Positions 54,817 to 62,559 of a stretch of DNA of 64,000 bases are shown one piece after another. The stretch is from Halomonas caseinilytica (lineage in GTDB: Bacteria; Pseudomonadota; Gammaproteobacteria; Pseudomonadales; Halomonadaceae), in assembly GCF_001662305.1 (NCBI RefSeq), contig NZ_BDEP01000011.1, positions 1 to 64,000 of the forward strand, read 5' to 3'. The position numbers were made by a program, and so were the translations under genes. The notes below the pieces were generated by a model. The model was given only the letters and a program-made list of their open reading frames with translations, was not told where the DNA came from and ran no database searches. How positions within the stretch are numbered: position 1 is the first letter of the stretch; each line of letters starts with the position of its first letter.

Positions 54817-56415
54817 TTACGGCAACAACACCACCGGCACCTCGAAGGGACGCTGTTCTGGCCGACGCGGCAGGAAAAGATCTTCCGGACGGCGGGCCTG
54901 GGCGTGCCACGCCTGACTCGCCTGACGATAATCCGCCCTGGCCCCGTGAAACTGGGTTGCCAGATGAGTACGCCCCACCGAGGTCAGGGAGTTTTCTGCT
55001 TGCCGCCCGAACGCCAGCGGCACCCCCGGCAACACTTCTCCCACTGACTGGTTACCGAAGGCCGCCCGAATTCGGTAGTAATACTCGGTATCGGCCTCGG
55101 CCCGCACTTCATCCCAGTACCCCAGCACCTCGAAGACCCGGCGGCGAAACATCAGCGAAGAGACATTGCGATAGCTCCAGCCCTGCTCCATTCGCCAACA
55201 ACTGAACACCAGCGCCGGACTGGTACGCACCCAATGCGAGCAGCAAGCCATCCAGTCGGGATGACGGATCAGCCCGCGCACTTGCGTAGCCAACTTATCG
55301 GGATGCGACCAGTCATCGCTGTCGTGAACTGTCATCATGTCGCCGCGCGCCTCGGCGATACCCCTGTTGCGCGCGGCGTAAGCCCCCTGGTTAACGGGCT
55401 GACGCAACACGCGAAACCGCGTATCACGCTCGGCAAAGGCCTCGGCCACAGAGGCCGATGTGTCATCGGAGGCATCGTCCACCACGATGACTTCCAGCGC
55501 CACATGACGCTGCCCCGCCAGGCTACGTAGTGCAGTCGGCAAGGTCTCTTCCGCGTTGTAGACCGGCACGATCACGCTGACCAGCGGTGAAGCGTCACTT
55601 CCCATGCTGTCGTCGACAGGCCCTCGCAGGTTGTCCAGAGCAGGGGCATCCGTCGTATCGACCAGCCCGACGGTGCTCAACCCCTGTTGTTTCCAGACGC
55701 TGTTGATCCACGCCAAGCGTTGTCGTTGCCACTCGGCTTGCAGAGCGCCTGGCGCTTCCGGCAAGCATTCCCCCTGCCAGGCCAACAGATTCGCCACTGC
55801 CAACTGTGTATCGGCCAGTGCCGCCGCTTGACGCTGTAAAGCCGACATGGCCTGCCAGGCCATGGCCAGCCGGCCGCTCCGGCCGAACGCTTCCACAGCC
55901 AGCAGCAAGGGGCCCACATGTCTCGGCAACGCCTGTTCGCCTGTCGGACGACCCGCCAGGCAGTTTGCCGCCGCCTGCCAGTCGCCCTGCCCGGCATGCC
56001 AACGTGCCGCGACAAAGCCTGCCAGAGAGGCCTCGGGCAAGTCTCCTGTCTCCCGCAATGTCTCCAGCGCTTGAAGGCAGTGCTCGGGAGAGACTCGCCG
56101 TGCCCACAGGGCCTCATCCCAGGCATGAGCCTGTAGCTCGCAGGGCAACCGCCCTTCCGCTTCACCGTGAGTGATGAAATGCAGCAGTGGGCTCATGCGA
56201 ACCTGAGCGACATCCGGATACCGGCCCAGATACCACTCGGGATCGAAGTTCGGGCCCGGGTACCGACCCCAGCTCTCGCCCAAGCGCAGATAGTGCGTCT
56301 CCGGTGAGATACCGGACCACGCCACGTCGGGGTATTGCGTCCTGTACCAGTCCGCATCGAACCAGGGGGATCGCTCGAGCAGCGCTATGCCCTTATCAAG
56401 AAAATCGGAAGGCAT
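54817..56415 (-). CDS. GT2 glycosyltransferase with N-terminal PDVA modules
   Basis: The 532-residue protein has two PDVA modules at about 18-90 (FDADWYRTQYPDVAWS, FDPEWYLGRYPDVAQV), a helical region of ~170 residues and a GT2 domain from about 280 (PLVSVIVPVYNAEETLPTAL, VVDDASDDTSA, and the DXD-like HDSDDW). Its ATG directly follows the glmS stop codon with no spacing. This places it in the same translational unit as glmS, so an amino sugar donor is imaginable, though not shown. Confidence 0.82.
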   Translation of the reverse strand: MPSDFLDKGIALLERSPWFDADWYRTQYPDVAWSGISPETHYLRLGESWGRYPGPNFDPEWYLGRYPDVAQVRMSPLLHFITHGEAEGRLPCELQAHAWDEALWARRVSPEHCLQALETLRETGDLPEASLAGFVAARWHAGQGDWQAAANCLAGRPTGEQALPRHVGPLLLAVEAFGRSGRLAMAWQAMSALQRQAAALADTQLAVANLLAWQGECLPEAPGALQAEWQRQRLAWINSVWKQQGLSTVGLVDTTDAPALDNLRGPVDDSMGSDASPLVSVIVPVYNAEETLPTALRSLAGQRHVALEVIVVDDASDDTSASVAEAFAERDTRFRVLRQPVNQGAYAARNRGIAEARGDMMTVHDSDDWSHPDKLATQVRGLIRHPDWMACCSHWVRTSPALVFSCWRMEQGWSYRNVSSLMFRRRVFEVLGYWDEVRAEADTEYYYRIRAAFGNQSVGEVLPGVPLAFGRQAENSLTSVGRTHLATQFHGARADYRQASQAWHAQARRPEDLFLPRRPEQRPFEVPVVLLP

Positions 56416-58293
56416 TCACTCAACCGTCACGCTCTTGGCCAGGTTACGCGGCTTGTCCACGTCGGTTCCCTTGGCCAGCGCCACGTGATAGGCCAGGAGC
56501 TGCAAGGCCACCACGTGCAACACCGGGCTGAGAAGGCCATAGTGCTCCGGCATGTGCAGCACTTTCACGCCATCGCTGGAGTTCATGCGGCTGTCGCCGT
56601 CAGCGAACACATAGAGCTGGCCGCCGCGGGCGCTGACCTCCTGCATGTTGGCCTTGAGCTTTTCCAGCAATTCATCGTTGGGAGCAACCACCACAACCGG
56701 CATCTCGGCATCCACCAAGGCCAACGGTCCATGCTTGAGCTCGCCCGCGGGGTAGGCTTCCGCATGGATGTAACTGATCTCCTTGAGCTTGAGGGCGCCT
56801 TCCTGAGCGATGGGGTAATGACGCCCCCGCCCCAGGAACAGCGCATGATGCTTATGGGCGAACTCCTGCGCCCATTCCGCAATCTGCGGCTCCAGGGCCA
56901 GTACACGCTCCACGGCCACCGGTAGATGACGCAACTCGGCAAGCAAGTCCTGTTCCCGGTCAGCCTCTATACTTCCATTCTCGGTGTCTGCCGATAGCAT
57001 GCCATTGGCTTTGGCCAGCAACAGAGTCAGCAGGAATAATGCCGAGAGCTGCGTGGTGAATGCCTTGGTGGAGGCCACGCCAATCTCCGGGCCGGCACGC
57101 GTGATGAAACGCAGCGCCGTTTCCCGCACGATGGCCGATTCCGGCACATTGCAAATCGCAAGTGTTCGGGTGTGTCCCAGCGACTTGGCATGTTGCAGGG
57201 CAGCCAGCGTGTCGGCCGTTTCGCCCGACTGGGAGATCACCACGACCAACTGCTTCGAATTGGGCACCGAGGTGCGATAGCGATATTCGCTGGCCAGCTC
57301 AACGTTGCATGGCAAGCCTGACAGCTGCTCGATCCAGTATTTCGCCGTCATGCCGGCATAACTGGAAGTCCCGCAAGCCAGGATCAGCACACTGTCCACT
57401 TCGGCCAGCACCGTCTCGGCATCGGCTCCAAAGATTCCCGGATGCAGCCGGTTTGCCCCGGCAATCATTTCCAGCGTATTGCCCAGCGCCTGCGGCTGCT
57501 CGGCGATTTCCTTCTGCATGAAATGGCGATATTCGCCCAGTTCCACGGCATCAGCACTAAGGCTGGAAAGCGTGACATCACGCTCCACGGCATTGCCCTG
57601 GCCATCGACCAGCTCGATGGAATCCCGCGTCAGGCGGCCTACATCACCATTCTCCAGATAGACCATGCGACGTGTCATGGCGACCAGGGCCGAAGCGTCC
57701 GAAGCGGCATAGTGGCCATTCTCGCCAATGCCGAGCATCAACGGGGAGCCTTCCCTCACCACCACCAGGCAATCCGGTTCCGACTCATGGACCACGGCCA
57801 GAGCATAGGCGCCTTCCAGGTAGTCCACGGCACGACGCACGGCTGCGAATAGATCCTGCGCCGGTTGGTCGGCAAAGGCATTGCCCCCGGCCAGACAGGC
57901 CTGGATCAGGTGCGCAATCGTCTCGGTGTCGGTATCCGAAGTGAAGGTATACCCCAGTGCTTCAAGCTGAACACGCAAGGACTCATAATTCTCGATGATG
58001 CCGTTATGCACCACTGCCAGTCCTTCGGAAACATGGGGATGCGCATTATGCTCCGCAGGCGCCCCATGGGTCGCCCAACGGGTATGTGCAATGCCCACCG
58101 AGCCGGCGATGCCCTTTTCGGCCACCTTGTCTTCCAGACCGGCAACACGGCCCATGGCGCGGGAACGATGCAGGCCACCGTTTAGTACTGCCAGGCCAGC
58201 GGAGTCATAACCTCGATACTCCAGGGTCTTCAGGCCCTGAATAAGGAAGTCTACGCAACTCCCGCTATTGATCGCACCAACGATGCCGCACAT
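56416..58293 (-). CDS. glmS: Glutamine-fructose-6-phosphate aminotransferase
   Basis: GlmS makes glucosamine-6-phosphate, the entry to UDP-GlcNAc. The 625-residue protein has the glutaminase nucleophile Cys at position 2 (MCGIVGA), [13 protein letters not shown], and two SIS sugar-isomerase domains ([34 protein letters not shown]) and ends in SVTVE. AAGGAG is 7 bases before the ATG. It is slightly longer than the usual ~610 residues because of an insert near residue 440 (LLLAKANGM and following acidic stretch). Placed inside the polysaccharide unit, it may be a second copy dedicated to amino sugar supply; whether a housekeeping copy exists elsewhere cannot be seen. Confidence 0.95.
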   Translation of the reverse strand: MCGIVGAINSGSCVDFLIQGLKTLEYRGYDSAGLAVLNGGLHRSRAMGRVAGLEDKVAEKGIAGSVGIAHTRWATHGAPAEHNAHPHVSEGLAVVHNGIIENYESLRVQLEALGYTFTSDTDTETIAHLIQACLAGGNAFADQPAQDLFAAVRRAVDYLEGAYALAVVHESEPDCLVVVREGSPLMLGIGENGHYAASDASALVAMTRRMVYLENGDVGRLTRDSIELVDGQGNAVERDVTLSSLSADAVELGEYRHFMQKEIAEQPQALGNTLEMIAGANRLHPGIFGADAETVLAEVDSVLILACGTSSYAGMTAKYWIEQLSGLPCNVELASEYRYRTSVPNSKQLVVVISQSGETADTLAALQHAKSLGHTRTLAICNVPESAIVRETALRFITRAGPEIGVASTKAFTTQLSALFLLTLLLAKANGMLSADTENGSIEADREQDLLAELRHLPVAVERVLALEPQIAEWAQEFAHKHHALFLGRGRHYPIAQEGALKLKEISYIHAEAYPAGELKHGPLALVDAEMPVVVVAPNDELLEKLKANMQEVSARGGQLYVFADGDSRMNSSDGVKVLHMPEHYGLLSPVLHVVALQLLAYHVALAKGTDVDKPRNLAKSVTVE

Positions 58294-58329
58294 CTGCTAT
58301 CTCCTTATAAATCGGCATGAAAAAATCGA

Positions 58330-61269
58330 TCATGAAGCACGTTCACCGTTCGTTGCCTGCTCCATGATGTAAGGGGTCATATCCACACTGGTGGTACGGG
58401 CCGAATTCCAGTACTGGTTGGTCTTCTTGTGGGGCAGCGCCATATGAATCTGTACCTGCCGGCGTAGCCGATAGAGGGGCAAGATAGCCACCCGCTCAAA
58501 TGCTGACTCGGGAGTGGCTGTCGCCAGGTAATGGGCAACGGCGCGGGTGAGCAGCCCCGGCCCGGTCTTGCTCCAGGTGCTGTCGTTATCGCGTGCCAAC
58601 AGGGCCTCGGCCGCCATCTGCGAAGCTTGCACAATGGCAGGATGTCCCGGAGCAGCGGCGATGACATTATTCGCTAATGCTCCGAAGCTCTCTCGGTAGC
58701 ATACGAGCCCGACTCCGGGCGGTATCAGCGCCTCCAACGGGCCATGGAGGCGGTCATCCGCATCGGCATACAGCCCTCCATGATGGCGCAGGTAACACAG
58801 GCGGAAGAAATCGGCAGCCTCGGCTCGATTATTCGCCAGACCGTAAGCTCGCGAATATTCGGGGCCAAATGCCCTTCTCAGAAAACTACGCGCTTTCTGG
58901 CTATCGAAGCGTTCGTATTGAGCCTGGGACAGGCTCGACCAGGAACGCATGACCTCCATCACACTCTCGGGAGGATTGCGCTGGTCCCAGTACTGCACCA
59001 CCTGAAGAGGGATACAACGGGGTTTGCCCTGTTCGGGAAGTGCTTCCTGGGTATGGCGGTATATCTCCTCCATAGCGGGATAATGATAACGAGCCATCAA
59101 GTCCGCTTCATGACGCCCCGGGGGCAGCATTTTTTGCTCGTTACGGAACAGCATGAGATCGTTGAGATGATGACCGACCAACGAGATCGAAAAGTGCCCC
59201 GAAGTCATGTGGTTAACCACACCACGATGCTGGGCCTCCTGGATGAGTGCCTGGGCATCGTCGGCACGCCCCTGCATGACGAGTATCTGCAGGCGCAGTT
59301 CAAACAGTTTATCGGTAAGACTAGGTAGCCGATCGAGCTCCGCTAGGGCGGCATCGCCATTACCCAGTTCCAGCCAGCAATGCGCCCGTATCTGCGCGGC
59401 GGGTAGGCGCTTGGTGGCAGGTATGGAGGTATCCAGCACCTCCAGCGCCTCCCGCGAAAAGCCGGTATTCATGAGCAACCGCGCCTGCTGCAGACGAAGC
59501 TCGATGTCGTCTGGCCAGCGACGGCGACAGAACTCTACATAACGCATCCCCAGTCCATTGGCATCTGCAAGCTGCACGAACTTGATCAGCTTACGAGCCT
59601 CAGGCAGCGAGCGCCGCGCGCGCCGTTCCTGACGCAAGCAGGCCAAGGCCGACTGAGGCCCGTGCAAGCGCAAGGCAAACTCAGCTTCAGGCATGGTGCG
59701 CTGTGCTTGCGGCACATAACGCAGTAAGCGTGTGACCACAGCATCCGCTTGATGAGGTGCCACGGAAGACATTGCCTTATCGAATAACGCATTGGCGACA
59801 CTAGGTGTGCGCGGCCCTTTGGCAAACAACTGGCGCAAAGAACGATGGACTGCCTTAGCATGACCGAAACGGTCAGCTTGGTTGAACAGATCAAGTGTTT
59901 CTTGTTCGTTCAAATGGGAAAGGTTTTCGCTCAGCAGGCTAACGGCCTCTTGGCAGCTCGACTTAAGTTTTGAAGAAGTATTCAGCTCCGAGGTAGCGAC
60001 CAGCTTCAGCGCCTGTAGCACCTCTGCCAGATCAGTTGCCGAAGGCGTTTTACCCTCCCGTGCCCGACCGAGAGACTCATCAATCCCGGCAGAAGCAGGG
60101 CTATCGCTCGTGGAACGTGCGGCCATCACTTTTTGGCGCATAAGGCGCGCCGCGCGATGTTGTGGCTGCTGCTCGAGAACTCGGTCCAGAACTATCAGCG
60201 TCGCACCATGGCGATTATATGTCTGGTAAAACCGAGCCATCGCCATCATGACCCCGGGATGTTGAGTACCTTTCCGACGAAGCTGATGCAGTAGGTGTAA
60301 TGCCGCGAATTTATCCCCTTGTTGATTCAGCAAATCGAGCTTAATAATTTTCAGAGAAGGGTTTTCCGGCCAACACTCCAAAGCAAAACTCACCTTTTCT
60401 AGCGCTTGTTCCCGACGCCCTGCGGAATCCACTATTCTTGTCCATTGTACATAAAGCTCAGGACTATCGGGCCGTTTTTTTATTGCCTGTTCAACACGTT
60501 GTTCAGCAACGTCCAACAACCCTTGTTGCGATGCAATCCTCACCCAAAGCCGCCATGCAAGAGGAGGAGGTGACTCGATATTAATAACTTGTTCCACTAA
60601 AGTTTCAGCACGCTCCAAATCACCCAGCTTCATGGCATGCTGTGTCTGTTGTAAGAGTACCGCCTGATGCATCTGCTGAGCTTTCTTGTGTTGCGGATTC
60701 TGCTCAAGCACACACTCAAGCACCCGCTTTGTAGCTCGAAATCGACCATGATAGAGGTAGAACTGAGCAGCTGCGATCATCACCCCAGCATGTTGAGTTC
60801 CTTCTTGCCACAGCTGCCGAAGCACAGGGAATGCCGCACTCTTCAACCCAGCCTCTCGTATAATATCAAGATAAATGACTTGTAAACCGGCATGTCGAGG
60901 CCAATACTGGCGTGCCTTTTCGATTCCCTTAAGAGCGTGATGATACTGCCCAAGCTTAGATTGAACACGTGCCTCAAGAACACGGAGTTCTGGATCTTCT
61001 GGCTGCGCCTTTAAAGATTGATCGATACGCATTCTAGCCAACTCAATCTGGCCTTGCCTTAAGGCTGCCTTGACCCAGAGACGCCAGGCACCAAGGTGGG
61101 ATGACCCATTTTCTATCAAACTTTCAGCTAAAACTCCTGCACGAGAAATATCTCCATTGAGCATTGCATGCTGAGCTTGAGCGAAAATATCGTCCTCTTC
61201 TTTTTTATAGAAAGCACAACGCTTTTCTACTTTTTTTTTATCGGTAAAAATATTCCCATGATGCTGCAT
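58330..61269 (-). CDS. TPR-repeat protein with C-terminal GT32 glycosyltransferase
   Basis: The ~979-residue protein has tetratricopeptide-like helices over about 25-640 and a GT32 domain at about 720-960 with IPLQVVQYWDQRNPPESV and the DXD site GGLYADADDRLHGPLE. Residues ~30-210 and ~211-390 are a visible tandem duplication (LGAWRLWVKAALRQGQ and LAWRLWVRIASQQGL, GTQHAGVMIAAAQFY and GTQHPGVMMAMARFY). No signal peptide. I start at 61269 because AGGAG lies 10 bases upstream; a Met seven codons earlier is possible. A strong promoter 80 bases upstream makes it the first gene of the long locus unit. The TPR part probably binds partner proteins or a growing chain. Confidence 0.8.
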   Translation of the reverse strand: MQHHGNIFTDKKKVEKRCAFYKKEEDDIFAQAQHAMLNGDISRAGVLAESLIENGSSHLGAWRLWVKAALRQGQIELARMRIDQSLKAQPEDPELRVLEARVQSKLGQYHHALKGIEKARQYWPRHAGLQVIYLDIIREAGLKSAAFPVLRQLWQEGTQHAGVMIAAAQFYLYHGRFRATKRVLECVLEQNPQHKKAQQMHQAVLLQQTQHAMKLGDLERAETLVEQVINIESPPPLAWRLWVRIASQQGLLDVAEQRVEQAIKKRPDSPELYVQWTRIVDSAGRREQALEKVSFALECWPENPSLKIIKLDLLNQQGDKFAALHLLHQLRRKGTQHPGVMMAMARFYQTYNRHGATLIVLDRVLEQQPQHRAARLMRQKVMAARSTSDSPASAGIDESLGRAREGKTPSATDLAEVLQALKLVATSELNTSSKLKSSCQEAVSLLSENLSHLNEQETLDLFNQADRFGHAKAVHRSLRQLFAKGPRTPSVANALFDKAMSSVAPHQADAVVTRLLRYVPQAQRTMPEAEFALRLHGPQSALACLRQERRARRSLPEARKLIKFVQLADANGLGMRYVEFCRRRWPDDIELRLQQARLLMNTGFSREALEVLDTSIPATKRLPAAQIRAHCWLELGNGDAALAELDRLPSLTDKLFELRLQILVMQGRADDAQALIQEAQHRGVVNHMTSGHFSISLVGHHLNDLMLFRNEQKMLPPGRHEADLMARYHYPAMEEIYRHTQEALPEQGKPRCIPLQVVQYWDQRNPPESVMEVMRSWSSLSQAQYERFDSQKARSFLRRAFGPEYSRAYGLANNRAEAADFFRLCYLRHHGGLYADADDRLHGPLEALIPPGVGLVCYRESFGALANNVIAAAPGHPAIVQASQMAAEALLARDNDSTWSKTGPGLLTRAVAHYLATATPESAFERVAILPLYRLRRQVQIHMALPHKKTNQYWNSARTTSVDMTPYIMEQATNGERAS

Positions 61270-61349
61270 CTGGATAGCGCTCCTACTCATGCCACAGTGA
61301 TATTCAGGGCTTCAACTCAAAAAAGCTCGAGAAAAGCAAAGTATAATTT

Positions 61350-61378
61350 TTTATAAGCCACCTATAGCACACCGTCAA
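61350..61378 (-). promoter_or_regulatory. Strong sigma70-type promoter of the polysaccharide unit
   Basis: On the minus strand TTGACG (61378-61373) and TATAAA (61355-61350) are separated by exactly 17 bases. The transcript would start near 61343 and run leftwards into the TPR-GT32 gene and, as no intrinsic terminator is seen between the following genes, probably on to the rfb genes and the sulfotransferase island. Confidence 0.75.
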
Positions 61379-61825
61379 CCTAAATAAGAGCTTTCTTTAA
61401 ACCTTTCTTCTATCATTAACCCCCCATTGATTTGCATTACCCCAAGGCAAAATACAAACACCCATGTTTAAACAGACACTACTGTTATGCCATCCCTCTA
61501 TCTGAGAAAATCCCTATAAAATAGGACAGCCATATTCCCCGACACCATTCAAATAACCATCCATCATTCCAATCACACTTTTACACCAGGCTTTATAGCC
61601 CATCTCCAATAAATTTATTTTTGTTAACACTCTTCCCACACAGATCTACATGAACTTGATGCATGAATAAAACTAAATAACGCGTCAAGTAGTATAGTAA
61701 ATTGAATAAAGAAGACTCTCTTGCAAACAATGTTTCCATTAAAAATGCTCTGAGCCCTACATAACATGATTTAAATTTGGAAGATACTGCAAGCGCATCG
61801 CTGGAGCTCATTAACAATGGAACCG
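61379..61825. other. AT-rich intergenic region
   Basis: About 450 bases without a credible gene separate the upstream sulfotransferase from the main promoter. The sequence is AT-rich with many short T and A runs. No perfect hairpin with T-tract was found for the upstream gene, and no JUMPstart-like element was recognised. Confidence 0.5.
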
Positions 61826-62554
61826 CTAAATCACTATTTTCTCATAACCAAACAGCTCAAAATCTTTCCTGTAGGAATCATAAACCATGTCCAACATCTC
61901 CTGAGTATAGTATTCAGCCACCTTATCTTTTGCTGAAGTTTTCTTTGGAGAGAAATTACCTTTAAGTATATTTCTATCGAGATCTCCACCAAAAATTTTT
62001 GAATTAACAGCAGCTAGATCTTCCTCAAGATTTTCAATCTTTCCAACAAAATCAAAATTTACCAAATCAAAAAGAATATCATCCGCCTGTAACCGCCAAT
62101 GACTGTTTTGAATACTGGAGCTTTGCTTGCAGATAACGCTTACGAAATCCTTAAAATCAAACTCTTCTTTCTTTAGCGCCCTTCTAAATTCTCTTGACGG
62201 CCTACTTGTCTGTGTCAAAACTCTATCGAGATAACATGATAATATCCTTGAATAAGGATCTCTTACAAAAGCGAACTTATAAAGATCGCTCTCTACCAGT
62301 AGCTCATGGGGAGTATAGGGAAGTTGATAGGGCGATAAAAGAGGAGAGCACCTTGGATCATAAAGATCCAGAATGCTTTTATTCACAGGAGCATACTCTT
62401 TACTGAATAAATAATGCTTTATTGTACTATTTGCCACCTTGTCAACGGCAAAATAAATATATTTATTTACAAGAGAAATATTAGTGTTGTTTTGATAATC
62501 CCCCCAGCGCTTCCTTTCCTCTACATGGCGAGAAGTTATAACACTCTTACTCAT
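61826..62554 (-). CDS. Carbohydrate sulfotransferase (Sulfotransfer_2 type)
   Basis: The 242-residue protein fits the animal-type carbohydrate sulfotransferase family: KYIYFAVDKVANSTIKHYL as phosphosulfate loop, KFAFVRDPYSRILSCYLDRV as 3'-phosphate site, and DFVGKIENLEEDL near the end. This family differs from the five sulfotransferases at 39.8-45.8 kb. The start at 62554 has GGAG 9 bases upstream. It follows the cut glycosyltransferase gene by 5 bases. Low GC content suggests transfer from another source. It probably sulfates a sugar of the same polysaccharide. Confidence 0.82.
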   Translation of the reverse strand: MSKSVITSRHVEERKRWGDYQNNTNISLVNKYIYFAVDKVANSTIKHYLFSKEYAPVNKSILDLYDPRCSPLLSPYQLPYTPHELLVESDLYKFAFVRDPYSRILSCYLDRVLTQTSRPSREFRRALKKEEFDFKDFVSVICKQSSSIQNSHWRLQADDILFDLVNFDFVGKIENLEEDLAAVNSKIFGGDLDRNILKGNFSPKKTSAKDKVAEYYTQEMLDMVYDSYRKDFELFGYEKIVI

Positions 62555-62559
62555 AATAA

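Noticed and set aside
61379-61825. JUMPstart/ops element ahead of the polysaccharide genes
   Set aside because: I looked for the GGCGGTAGCGTG core on both strands in the intergenic regions and did not find it.
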